Of a stretch of 64,000 bases of DNA, positions 37,468-50,300 are shown in pieces. Each line of letters starts with the position of its first letter. Positions within the stretch are counted from its first letter, which is position 1. Origin of the DNA: Acanthococcus lagerstroemiae (taxonomy: Eukaryota; Arthropoda; Insecta; Hemiptera; Eriococcidae); assembly GCA_031841125.1 (NCBI GenBank), contig JAJSSI010000014.1, positions 124,182 through 188,181 of the forward strand. The letters run 5' to 3'. The position numbers and the translations under genes are program-made. The notes under the pieces are model-generated. The model was not told the origin of the DNA and made no database searches. It worked only from the letters and a program-made list of their open reading frames with translations.

Positions 37468-39794
37468 ATGATGTATAGTATGGAGAAATTTTCAAAATTT
37501 GAGAAAATCAAAAATTTCGATTTCATGAGTGTTTCTTACTCAATTTTTCACGCTGAGTTCGAATTCGCTTTTGGAATTTGGCGGCGACCCTCCGTTCCCG
37601 AGATACCCTCGAAAAAGTTGGAAAAATTGATCAATTTGGGTCAAAAAATGACTCTAGCTCAATTTTGACAACGGATTCGAATTCGTCTCGAAAAATTGAC
37701 TAACTAGCACCAGCCCCGACGCCGTAGCTCTCCGAAAATTTTTTCGCCCCAAAAAATGCATGATGTATAGTATGGAGAAATTTTCAAAATTTGAGAAAAT
37801 CAAAAATTTCGATTTCATGAGTGTTTCTTACTCAATTTTTCACGCTGAGTTCGAATTCGCTTTTGGAATTTGGCGGCGACCCTCCGTTCCGAGATACCCT
37901 CGAAAAGTTGAAAAATTGATCAATTTGGGTCAAAAAATGACTCTAGCTCAATTTTGACAACGGATTCGAATTCGTCTCGAAAAATTGACTAACTAGCACC
38001 AGCCCCGACGCCGTAGCTCTCGGAAATTTTTTCGCCCCAAAAAATGCATGATGTATAGTATGAAGAAATTTTCAAAATTTGAGAAAATCAAAAATTTCGA
38101 TTTCATGAGTGTTTCTTACTCAATTTTTCACGCTGAGTTCTAATTCGCTTTTGGAATTTGGCGGCGACCCTCCGTTCCTTGAGATACCCTCGAGAAAGTT
38201 GGAAAAATTGATCAATTTGGGTCAAAAAATGACTCTAGCTCAATTTTGACAACGGATTCGAATTCGTCTCGAAAAATTGACTAACTAGCACCAGCCCCGA
38301 CGCCGTAGCTCTCCGAAAATTTTTTCGCCCCAAAAAATGCCTGATGTATAGTATGGAGAAATTTTCAAAATTTGAGAAAATCAAAAATTTCGAATTCATT
38401 AGTGTTTCTTACTCAATTTTTCACGCTGAGTTCGAATTCGCTTTTGGAATTTGGCGGCGACCCTCCGTTCTCGAGATACCCTCGAAAAAATGGAAAAATT
38501 GATCAATTTGGGTCAAAAAATGACTCTAGCTCAATTTTGACAACGGATTCGAATTCGTCTCGAAAAATTGACTAACTAGCACCAGCCCCGACGCCGTAGC
38601 TCTCCGAAAATTTTTTCGCCCCAAAAAATGCATGATGTATAGTATGGAGAAATTTTCAAAATTTGAGAAAATCAAAAATTTCGATTTCATGAGTGTTTCT
38701 TACTCAATTTTTCACGCTGAGTTCGAATTCGCTTTTGGAATTTGGCGGCGACCCTCCGTTCTCGAGATACCCTCGAAAAAGTGGAAAAATTGATCAATTT
38801 GGGTCAAAAAATGACTCTAGCTCAATTTTGACAACGGATTCGAATTCGTCTCGAAAAATTGACTAACTAGCACCAGCCCGACGCCGTAGCTCTCCGAAAA
38901 TTTTTTCGCCCAAAAAATGCTGATGTATAGTATGGAGAAATTTTCAAAATTTGAGAAAATCAAAAATTTCGATTTCATGAGTGTTTCTTACTCAATTTTT
39001 CACGCTGAGTTCGAATTCGCTTTTGGAATTTGGCGGCGACCCTCCGTTCCGAGATACCCTCGAAAAAGTTGGAAAAATTGATCAATTTGGGTCAAAAAAT
39101 GACTCTAGCTCAATTTTGACAACGGATTCGAATTCGTCTCGAAAAATTGACTAACTAGCACCAGCCCCGACGCCGTAGCTCTCCGAAAATTTTTTCGCCC
39201 CAAAAAATGCATGATGTATAGTATGGAGAAATTTTCAAAATTTGAGAAAATCAAAAATTTCGATTTCATTAGTGTTTCTTACTCAATTTTTCACGCTGAG
39301 TTCGAATTCGCTTTTGGAATTTGGCGGCGACCCTCCGTTCCCGAGATACCCTCGAAAAAGTTGGAAAAATTGATCAATTTGGGTCAAAAAATGACTCTAG
39401 CTCAATTTTGACAACGGATTCGAATTCGTCTCGAAAAATTGACTAACTAGCACCAGCCCCGACGCCGTAGCTCTCCGAAAATTTTTTCGCCCCAAAAAAT
39501 GCATGATGTATAGTATGGAGAAATTTTCAAAATTTGAGAAAATCAAAAATTTCGATTTCATGAGTGTTTCTTACTCAATTTTTCACGCTGAGTTCGAATT
39601 CGCTTTTGGAATTTGGCGGCGACCCTCCGTTCCCGAGATACCCTCGAAAAAGTTGGAAAAATTGATCAATTTGGGTCAAAAAATGACTCTAGCTCAATTT
39701 TGACAACGGATTCGAATTCGTCTCGAAAAATTGACTAACTAGCACCAGCCCCGACGCCGTAGCTCTCCGAAAATTTTGTCGCCCCAAAAAATGC

Positions 39795-40086
39795 ATGATG
39801 TATAGTATGGAGAAATTTTCAAAATTTGAGAAAATCAAAAATTTCGATTTCATTAGTGTTTCTTACTCAATTTTTCACGCTGAGTTCGAATTCGCTTTTG
39901 GAATTTGGCGGCGACCCTCCGTTCCCGAGATACCCTCGAAAAAGTTGGAAAAATTGATCAATTTGGGTCAAAAAATGACTCTAGCTCAAATTTGACAACG
40001 GATTCGAATTCGTCTCGAAAAATTGACTAACTAGCACCAGCTCCGACGCCGTAGCTCTCCGAAAATTTTTTCGCCCCAAAAAATGC
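39795..40086 (+). repeat. Second copy of the CAAATTTGAC plus AGCTCCGACG monomer
   Basis: This unit carries the same two linked alleles as the unit at 11837, about 96 units upstream. Both units also have CATTAG and TTCCCGAG, so they may be near-identical copies. The unit just before ends with TTTTGTCG, unlike the neighbours of the other copies. Confidence 0.75.
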
Positions 40087-40624
40087 ATGATGTATAGTAT
40101 GGAGAAATTTTCAAAATTTGAGAAAATCAAAAATTTCGATTTCATGAGTGTTTCTTACTCAATTTTTCACGCTGAGTTCGAATTCGCTTTTGGAATTTGG
40201 CGGCGACCCTCCGTTCCCGAGATACCCTCGAAAAAGTTGGAAAAATTGATCAATTTGGGTCAAAAAATGACTCTAGCTCAATTTTGACAACGGATTCGAA
40301 TTCGTCTCGAAAAATTGACTAACTAGCACCAGCCCCGACGCCGTAGCTCTCCGAAAATTTTTTCGCCCCAAAAAATGCATGATGTATAGTATGGAGAAAT
40401 TTTCAAAATTTGAGAAAATCAAAAATTTCGATTTCATGAGTGTTTCTTACTCAATTTTTCACGCTGAGTTCGAATTCGCTTTTGGAATTTGGCGGCGACC
40501 CTCCGTTCCCGAGATACCCTCGAAAAAGTTGGAAAAATTGATCAATTTGGGTCAAAAAATGACTCTAGCTCAATTTTGACAACGGATTCGAATTCGTCTC
40601 GAAAAATTGACTAACTAGCACCAG

Positions 40625-40648
40625 CCCGACGACGTAGCGTAGCTCTCC
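40625..40648 (+). repeat. GTAGC duplication in monomer
   Basis: The usual CCCCGACGCCGTAGCTC reads CCCGACGACGTAGCGTAGCTC here. CGTAG is duplicated in tandem and one C is lost. A related CGACGACCGTAG change is near 23443. These look like replication slippage events. Confidence 0.65.
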
Positions 40649-42711
40649 GAAAATTTTTTCGCCCAAAAAATGCATGATGTATAGTATGGAGAAATTTTCA
40701 AAATTTGAGAAAATCAAAAATTTCGATTTCATTAGTGTTTCTTACTCAATTTTTCACGCTGAGTTCGAATTCGCTTTTGGAATTTGGCGGCGACCCTCCG
40801 TTCTCGAGATACCCTCGAAAAAGTTGGAAAAATTGATCAATTTGGGTCAAAAAATGACTCTAGCTCAATTTTGACAACGGATTCGAATTCGTCTCGAAAA
40901 ATTGACTAACTAGCACCAGCCCCGACGCCGTAGCTCTCAGAAAATTTTTTCGCCCCAAAAATGCATGATGTATAGTATGGAGAAATTTTCAAAATTTGAG
41001 AAAATCAAAAATTTCGATTTCATGAGTGTTTCTTACTCAATTTTTCACGCTGAGTTCGAATTCGCTTTTGGAATTTGGCGGCGACCCTCCGTTCCCGAGA
41101 TACCCTCGAAAAAGTTGGAAAAATTGATCAATTTGGGTCAAAAAATGACTCTAGCTCAATTTTGACAACGGATTCGAATTCGTCTCGAAAAATTGACTAA
41201 CTAGCACCAGCCCCGACGCCGTAGCTCTCCGGAAATTTTTTTCGCCCAAAAAATGCATGATGTATAGTATGGAGAAATTTTCAAAATTTGAGAAAATCAA
41301 AAATTTCGATTTCATGAGTGTTTCTTACTCAATTTTTCACGCTGAGTTCGAATTCGCTTTTGGAATTTGGCGGCGACCCTCCGTTCCCGAGATACCCTCG
41401 AAAAAGTTGGAAAAATTGATCAATTTGGGTCAAAAAATGACTCTAGCTCAATTTTGACAACGGATTCGAATTCGTCTCGAAAAATTGACTAACTAGCACC
41501 AGCCCCGACGCCGTAGCTCTCCGAAAATTTTTTCGCCCAAAAAATGCATGATGTATAGTATGGAGAAATTTTCAAAATTTGAGAAAATCAAAAATTTCGA
41601 TTTCATGAGTGTTTCTTACTCAATTTTTCACGCTGAGTTCGAATTCGCTTTTGGAATTTGGCGGCGACCCTCCGTTCCCGAGATACCCTCGAGAAAGTTG
41701 AAAAATTGATCAATTTGGGTCAAAAAATGACTCTAGCTCAATTTTGACAACGGATTCGAATTCGTCTCGAAAAATTGACTAACTAGCACCAGCCCCGACG
41801 CCGTAGCTCTCCGGAAATTTTTTCGCCCCAAAAAATGCATGATGTATAGTATGGAGAAATTTTCAAAATTTGAGAAAATCAAAAATTTCGATTTCATGAG
41901 TGTTTCTTACTCAATTTTTCACGCTGAGTTCGAATTCGCTTTTGGAATTTGGCGGCGACCCTCCGTTCTCGAGATACCCTCGAAAAATGGAAAAATTGAT
42001 CAATTTGGGTCAAAAAATGACTCTAGCTCAATTTTGACAACGGATTCGAATTCGTCTCGAAAAATTGACTAACTAGCACCAGCCCCGACGCCGTAGCTCT
42101 CCGAAAATTTTTTCGCCCCAAAAAATGCATGATGTATAGTATGGAGAAATTTTCAAAATTTGAGAAAATCAAAAATTTCGATTTCATGAGTGTTTCTTAC
42201 TCAATTTTTCACGCTGAGTTCGAATTCGCTTTTGGAATTTGGCGGCGACCCTCCGTTCCCGAGATACCCTCGAGAAAGTTGGAAAAATTGATCAATTTGG
42301 GTCAAAAAATGACTCTAGCTCAATTTTGACAACGGATTCGAATTCGTCTCGAAAAATTGACTAACTAGCACCAGCCCCGACGCCGTAGCTCTCCGAAAAT
42401 TTTTTCGCCCCAAAAAATGCATGATGTATAGTATGAAGAAATTTTCAAAATTTGAGAAAATCAAAAATTTCGATTTCATTAGTGTTTCTTACTCAATTTT
42501 TCACGCTGAGTTCGAATTCGCTTTTGGAATTTGGCGGCGACCCTCCGTTCTCGAGATACCCTCGAAAAGTTGGAAAAATTGATCAATTTGGGTCAAAAAA
42601 TGACTCTAGCTCAATTTTGACAACGGATTCGAATTCGTCTCGAAAAATTGACTAACTAGCACCAGCCCCGACGCCGTAGCTCTCCGAAAATTTTTTCGCC
42701 CCAAAAAATGC

Positions 42712-43294
42712 ATGATGTATAGTATGGAGAAATTTTCAAAATTTGAGAAAATCAAAAATTTCGATTTCATGATTGTTTCTTACTCAATTTTTCACGCTGA
42801 GTTCGAATTCACTTTTGGAATTTGGCGGCGACCCTCCGTTCTCGAGATACCCTCGAAAAAGTGCGAAAAATTGATCAATTTGGGTCAAAAAATGACTCTA
42901 GCTCAATTTTGACAACGGATTCGAATTCGTCTCGAAAAATTGACTAACTAGCACCAGCCCCGACGCCGTAGCTCTCCGAAAATTTTTTCGCTTCAAAAAA
43001 TGCCTGATGTATAGTATGGAGAAATTTTCAAAATTTGGGAAAATCAAAAATTTCGAATTCATTAGTGTTTCTTACTCAATTTTTCACGCTGAGTTCGAAT
43101 TCGCTTTTGGAATTTGGCGGCGACCCTCCGTTCCCGAGATACCCTCGAAAAAAATGGAAAAATTGATCAATTTGGGTCAAAAAATGACTCTAGCTCAATT
43201 TTGACAACGGATTCGAATTCGTCTCGAAAAATTGACTAACTAGCACCAGCCCGACGCCGTAGCTCTCCGAAAATTTTTTCGCTCCAAAAAATGC
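42712..43294 (+). repeat. GTGCG-type then AAAATGG-type monomer pair
   Basis: The first unit has CATGATTG, GAATTCACTTTTGG and GTGCG. The second starts with CTGATG and has TTTGGGAAAATC, TTTCGAATTC and AAAAAAATGG. The junction has the rare CGCTTC allele. The arrangement closely resembles the pair at 46212. Confidence 0.75.
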
Positions 43295-43876
43295 ATGATG
43301 TATAGTATGGAGAAATTTTCAAAATTTGAGAAAATCAAAAATTTCGATTTCATGAGTGTTTCTTACTCAATTTTTCACGCTGAGTTCGAATTCGCTTTTG
43401 GAATTTGGCGGCGACCCTCCGTTCCCGAGATACCCTCGAGAAAGTTGGAAAAATTGATCAATTTGGGTCAAAAAATGACTCTAGCTCAATTTTGACAACG
43501 GATTCGAATTCGTCTCGAAAAATTGACTAACTAGCACCAGCCCGACGCCGTAGCTCTCCGAAATTTTTTCGCCCCAAAAAATGCATGATGTATAGTATGG
43601 AGAAATTTTCAAAATTTGAGAAAATCAAAAATTTCGATTTCATTAGTGTTTCTTACTCAATTTTTCACGCTGAGTTCGAATTCGCTTTTGGAATTTGGCG
43701 GCGACCCTCCGTTCCCGAGATACCCTCGAGAAAGTTGGAAAAATTGATCAATTTGGGTCAAAAAATGACTCTAGCTCAATTTTGACAACGGATTCGAATT
43801 CGTCTCGAAAAATTGACTAACTAGCACCAGCCCCGACGCCGTAGCTCTCCGACAATTTTTTCGCCCCAAAAAATGC

Positions 43877-44458
43877 ATGATGTATAGTATGGAGAAATTT
43901 TCAAAATTTGAGAAAATCAAAAATTTCGATTTCATGATTGTTTCTTACTCAATTTTTCACGCTGAGTTCGAATTCGCTTTTGGAATTTGGCGGCGACCCT
44001 CCGTTCCGAGATACCCTCGAAAAAGTGCGAAAAATTGATCAATTTGGGTCAAAAAATGACTCTAGCTCAATTTTGACAACGGATTCGAATTCGTCTCGAA
44101 AAATTGACTAACTAGCACCAGCCCCGACGCCGTAGCTCTCCGAAAATTTTTTCGCCCCAAAAAATGCATGATGTATAGTATGGAGAAATTTTCAAAATTT
44201 GAGAAAATCAAAAATTTCGATTTCATTAGTGTTTCTTACTCAATTTTTCACGCTCAGTTCGAATTCGCTTTTGGAATTCGGCGGTGACCCTCCGTTCTCG
44301 AGATACCCTCGAAAAAAATGGAAAAATTGATCAATTTGGGTCAAAAAATGACTCTAGCTCAATTTTGACAACGGATTCGAATTCGTCTCGAAAAATTGAC
44401 TAACTAGCACCAGCCCCGACGCCGTAGCTCTCCGAAAATTTTTTCGCCCAAAAAATGC
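43877..44458 (+). repeat. GTGCG-type then AAAATGG-type pair after CCGACAATT
   Basis: The preceding unit ends with CCGACAATT (43849 on). The first unit has CATGATTG and GTGCG. The second has the rare CACGCTCAGTTC and GAATTCGGCGGTGACC alleles plus AAAAAAATGG. CACGCTCAGTTC is otherwise seen only in the unit at 46504, which also follows a GTGCG unit. Confidence 0.75.
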
Positions 44459-46211
44459 ATGATGTATAGTATGGAGAAATTTTCAAAATTTGAGAAAATC
44501 AAAAATTTCGAATTCATTAGTGTTTCTTACTCAATTTTTCACGCTGAGTTCGAATTCGCTTTTGGAATTTGGCGGCGACCCTCCGTTCTCGAGATACCCT
44601 CGAAAAGTGGAAAAATTGATCAATTTGGGTCAAAAAATGACTCTAGCTCAATTTTGACAACGGATTCGAATTCGTCTCGAAAAATTGACTAACTAGCACC
44701 AGCCCCGACGCCGTAGCTCTCCGAAAATTTTTTCGCCCCAAAAAATGCATGATGTATATATAGTATGGAGAAATTTTCAAAATTTGAGAAAATCAAAAAT
44801 TTCGATTTCATGAGTGTTTCTTACTCAATTTTTCACGCTGAGTTCGAATTCGCTTTTGGAATTTGGCGGCGACCCTCCGTTCCGAGATACCCTCGAAAAA
44901 GTTGGAAAAATTTATCAATTAGGGTCAAAAAATGACTCTAGCTCAATTTTGACAACGGATTCGAATTCGTCTCGAAAAATTGACTAACTAGCACCAGCCC
45001 CGACGCCGTAGCTCTCCGAAAATTTTTTCGCCCCAAAAAATGCATGATGTATAGTATGGAGAAATTTTCAAAATTTGAGAAAATCAAAAATTTTGATTTC
45101 ATTAGTGTTTCTTACTCAATTTTTCACGCTGAGTTCGAATTCGCTTTTGGAATTTGGCGGCGACCCTCCGTTCCCGAGATACCCTCGAGAAAGTTGGAAA
45201 AATTGATCAATTTGGGTCAAAAAATGACTCTAGCTCAATTTTGACAACGGATTCGAATTCGTCTCGAAAAATTGACTAACAAGCACCAGCCCCGACGCCG
45301 TAGCTCTCCGGAAATTTTTTCGCCCCAAAAAATGCATGATGTATAGTATGAAGAAATTTTCAAAATTTGAGAAAATCAAAAATTTCGATTTCATGAGTGT
45401 TTCTTACTCAATTTTTCACGCTGAGTTCTAATTCGCTTTTCGAATTTGGCGGCGACCCTCCGTTCCCGAGATACCCTCGAAAAAGTTGGAAAAATTGATC
45501 AATTTGGGTCAAAAAATGACTCTAGCTCAATTTTGACAACGGATTCGAATTCGTCTCGAAAAATTGACTAACTAGCACCAGCCCCGACGCCGTAGCTCTC
45601 CGGAAATTTTTTCGCCCCAAAAAATGCATGATGTATAGTATGAAGAAATTTTCAAAATTTGAGAAAATCAAAAATTTCGATTTCATTAGTGTTTCCTACT
45701 CAATTTTTCACGCTGAGTTCGAATTCGCTTTTGGAATTTGGCGGCGACCCTCCGTTCCCGAGATACCCTCGAGAAAGTTGTAAAAATTGATCAATTTGGG
45801 TCAAAAAATGACTCTAGCACAATTTAGACAACGGATTCGAATTCGTCTCGAAAAATTGACTAACAAGCACCAGCCCCGACGCCGTAGCTCTCCGGAAATT
45901 TTTTCGCCCCAAAAAATGCATGATGTATAGTATGAAGAAATTTTCAAAATTTGAGAAAATCAAAAATTTCGCTTTCATTAGTGTTTCTTACTCAATTTTT
46001 CACGCTGAGTTCTAATTCGCTTTTGGAATTTGGCGGCGACCCTCCGTTCCCGAGATACCCTCGAAAAAGTTGGAAAAATTGATCAATTTGGGTCAAAAAA
46101 TGACTCTAGCTCAATTTTGACAACGGATTCGAATTCGTCTCGAAAAATTGACTAACTAGCACCAGCCCCGACGCCGTAGCTCTCCGGAAATTTTTTCGCT
46201 TCAAAAAATGC

Positions 46212-46795
46212 CTGATGTATAGTATGGAGAAATTTTCAAAATTTGAGAAAATCAAAAATTTCGATTTCATGAGTGTTTCTTACTCAATTTTTCACGCTGA
46301 GTTCGAATTCGCTTTTGGAATTTGGCGGCGACCCTCCGTTCTCGAGATACCCTCGAAAAAGTGCGAAAAATTGATCAATTTGGGTCAAAAAATGACTCTA
46401 GCTCAATTTTGACAACGGATTCGAATTCGTCTCGAAAAATTGACTAACTAGCACCAGCCCCGACGCCGTAGCTCTCCGAAAATTTTTTCGCTTCAAAAAA
46501 TGCCTGATGTATAGTATGGAGAAATTTTCAAAATTTGGGAAAATCAAAAATTTCGAATTCATTAGTGTTTCTTACTCAATTTTTCACGCTCAGTTCGAAT
46601 TCGCTTTTGGAATTCGGCGGTGACCCTCCGTTCTCGAGATACCCTCGAAAAAAATGGAAAAATTGATCAATTTGGGTCAAAAAATGACTCTAGCTCAATT
46701 TTGACAACGGATTCGAATTCGTCTCGAAAAATTGACTAACTAGCACCAGCCCCGACGCCGTAGCTCTCCGAAAATTTTTTCGCCCCAAAAAATGC
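46212..46795 (+). repeat. GTGCG-type then AAAATGG-type monomer pair
   Basis: The first unit is GTGCG-type and both units start with CTGATG after CGCTTC. The second has TTTGGGAAAATC, TTTCGAATTC, CACGCTCAGTTC, GGCGGTGACC and AAAAAAATGG. A further GTGCG unit follows at 46796. The cluster of rare alleles shared with 42712-44458 suggests that these stretches are copies of one another, later shuffled. Confidence 0.75.
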
Positions 46796-47089
46796 ATGAT
46801 GTATATAGTATGGAGAAATTTTCAAAATTTGAGAAAATCAAAAATTTCGAATTCATTAGTGTTTCTTACTCAATTTTTCACGCTGAGTTCGAATTCGCTT
46901 TTGGAATTTGGCGGCGACCCTCCGTTCTCGAGATACCCTCGAAAAAGTGCGAAAAATTGATCAATTTGGGTCAAAAAATGACTCTAGCTCAATTTTGACA
47001 ACGGATTCGAATTCGTCTCGAAAAATTGACTAACTAGCACCAGCCCCGACGCCGTAGCTCTCCGAAAATTTTTTCGCCCCAAAAAATGC

Positions 47090-47381
47090 ATGATGTATAG
47101 TATGGAGAAATTTTCAAAATTTGAGAAAATCAAAAATTTCGATTTCATGAGTGTTTCTTACTCAATTTTTCACGCTGAGTTCGAATTCGCTTTTGGAATT
47201 TGGCGGCGACCCTCCGTTCCCGAGATACCCTCGAAAAAGTTGGAAAAATTGATCAATTTGGGTCAAAAAATGACTCTAGCTCAAATTTGACAACGGATTC
47301 GAATTCGTCTCGAAAAATTGACTAACTAGCACCAGCTCCGACGCCGTAGCTCTCCGAAAATTTTTTCGCCCCAAAAAATGC
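47090..47381 (+). repeat. Third copy of the CAAATTTGAC plus AGCTCCGACG monomer
   Basis: This unit carries the same linked pair but has CATGAG where the other two have CATTAG. The transferred tract therefore probably covers the second half of the unit only. It lies about 25 units downstream of the copy at 39795. Confidence 0.75.
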
Positions 47382-50300
47382 ATGATGTATAGTATGGAGA
47401 AATTTTCAAAATTTGAGAAAATCAAAAATTTCGATTTCATTAGTGTTTCTTACTCAATTTTTCACGCTGAGTTCGAATTCGCTTTTGGAATTTGGCGGCG
47501 ACCCTCCGTTCCCGAGATACCCTCGAGAAAGTTGGAAAAATTGATCAATTTGGGTCAAAAAATGACTCTAGCTCAATTTAGACAACGGATTCGAATTCGT
47601 CTCGAAAAATTGACTAACTAGCACCAGCCCCGACGCCGTAGCTCTCCGGAAATTTTTTCGCCCAAAAAATGCATGATGTATAGTATGAAGAAATTTTCAA
47701 AATTTGAGAAAATCAAAAATTTCGATTTCATGAGTGTTTCTTACTCAATTTTTCACGCTGAGTTCGAATTCGCTTTTGGAATTTGGCGGCGACCCTCCGT
47801 TCCCGAGATACCCTCGAAAAAGTTGGAAAAATTGATCAATTTGGGTCAAAAAATGACTCTAGCTCAATTTTGACAACGGATTCGAATTCGTCTCGAAAAA
47901 TTGACTAACTAGCACCAGCCCCGACGCCGTAGCTCTCCGAAAATTTTTTCGCCCCAAAAAATGCATGATGTATAGTATGAAGAAATTTTCAAAATTTGAG
48001 AAAATCAAAAATTTCGATTTCATTAGTGTTTCTTACTCAATTTTTCACGCTGAGTTCGAATTCGCTTTTGGAATTTGGCGGCGACCCTCCGTTCCCGAGA
48101 TACCCTCGAGAAAGTTGGAAAAATTGATCAATTTGGGTCAAAAAATGACTCTAGCTCAATTTTGACAACGGATTCGAATTCGTCTCGAAAAATTGACTAA
48201 CTAGCACCAGCCCCGACGCCGTAGCTCTCGGAAAATTTTTTCGCCCCAAAAAATGCATGATGTATAGTATGAAGAAATTTTCAAAATTTGAGAAAATCAA
48301 AAATTTCGATTTCATGAGTGTTTCTTACTCAATTTTTCACGCTGAGTTCGAATTCGCTTTTGGAATTTGGCGGCGACCCTCCGTTCCCGAGATACCCTCG
48401 AGAAAAGTTGGAAAAATTGATCAATTTGGGTCAAAAAATGACTCTAGCTCAATTTTGACAACGGATTCGAATTCGTCTCGAAAAATTGACTAACTAGCAC
48501 CAGCCCCGACGCCGTAGCTCTCCGAAAATTTTGTCGCCCCAAAAAATGCCTGATGTATAGTATGAAGAAATTTTCAAAATTTGAGAAAATCAAAAATTTC
48601 GATTTCATGAGTGTTTCTTACTCAATGTTTCACGCTGAGTTCGAATTCGCTTTTGGAATTTGGCGGCGACCCTCCGTTCCCGAGATACCCTCGAAAAAGT
48701 TGGAAAAATTGATCAATTTGGGTCAAAAAATGACTCTAGCTCAATTTTGACAACGGATTCGAATTCGTCTCGAAAAATTGACTAACTAGCACCAGCCCCG
48801 ACGCCGTAGCTCTCCGAAAATTTTTTCGCCCCAAAAAATGCATGATGTATAGTATGGAGAAATTTTCAAAATTTGAGAAAATCAAAAATTTCGATTTCAT
48901 GAGTGTTTCTTACTCAATTTTTCACGCTGAGTTCGAATTCGCTTTTGGAATTTGGCGGCGACCCTCCGTTCTCGAGATACCCTCGAAAAAAGTTGGAAAA
49001 ATTGATCAATTTGGGTCAAAAAATGACTCTAGCTCAATTTTGACAACGGATTCGAATTCGTCTCGAAAATTGACTAACTAGCACCAGCCCCGACGCCGTA
49101 GCTCTCCGAAATTTTTTTCGCCCAAAAATGCATGATGTATAGTATGAAGAAATTTTCAAAATTTGAGAAAATCAAAAATTTCGATTTCATTAGTGTTTCT
49201 TACTCAATTTTTCACGCTGAGTTCGAATTCGCTTTTGGAATTTGGCGGCGACCCTCCGTTCTCGAGATACCCTCGAAAAAGTTGGAAAAATTGATCAATT
49301 TGGGTCAAAAAATGACTCTAGCTCAATTTTGACAACGGATTCGAATTCGTCTCGAAAAATTGACTAACTAGCACCAGCCCCGACGCCGTAGCTCTCCGAA
49401 AATTTTTTCGCCCCAAAAAATGCATGATGTATAGTATGGAGAAATTTTCAAAATTTGAGAAAATCAAAAATTTCGATTCATTAGTGTTTCTTACTCAATT
49501 TTTCACGCTGAGTTCGAATTCGCTTTTGGAATTTGGCGGCGACCCTCCGTTCTCGAGATACCCTCGAAAAAGTTGGAAAAATTGATCAATTTGGGTCAAA
49601 AAATGACTCTAGCTCAATTTTGACAACGGATTCGAATTCGTCTCGAAAAATTGACTAACTAGCACCAGCCCCGACGCCGTAGCTCTCCGGAAATTTTTTT
49701 CGCCCCAAAAAATGCATGATGTATAGTATGAAAAATTTTCAAAATTTGAGAAAATCAAAAATTCGATTTCATTAGTGTTTCTTACTCAATTTTTCACGCT
49801 GAGTTCGAATTCGCTTTTGGAATTTGGCGGCGACCCTCCGTTCCCGAGATACCCTCGAAAAAGTTGGAAAAATTGATCAATTTGGGTCAAAAATGACTCT
49901 AGCTCAATTTTGACAACGGATTCGAATTCGTCTCGAAAAATTGACTAACTAGCACCAGCCCCGACGCCGTAGCTCTCCGAAAATTTTTTCGCCCCAAAAA
50001 ATGCATGATGTATAGTATGGAGAAATTTTCAAAATTTGGAAAATCAAAAATTTCGATTTCATGAGTGTTTCTTACTCAATTTTTCACGCTGAGTTCGAAT
50101 TCGCTTTTGGAATTTGGCGGCGACCCTCCGTTCCGAGATACCCTCGAAAAAGTTGGAAAAATTGATCAATTTGGGTCAAAAAATGACTCTAGCTCAATTT
50201 TGACAACGGATTCGAATTCGTCTCGAAAAATTGACTAACTAGCACCAGCCCCGACGCCGTAGCTCTCCGAAATTTTTTCGCCCCAAAAAATGCATGATGT

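Larger units (their letters stand above)
45341..49423 (+). repeat. Sub-block enriched in TATGAAG monomers
   Basis: The allele TATGAAGAAATT (usual form TATGGAGAAATT) occurs in 8 of the 14 units here (near 45349, 45641, 45932, 47687, 47979, 48270, 48561, 49145). It occurs in only 6 of the other roughly 171 left units (near 20878, 23793, 29328, 36024, 38059, 42434). Local spread by unequal crossover or conversion is the simplest explanation. Confidence 0.75.
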
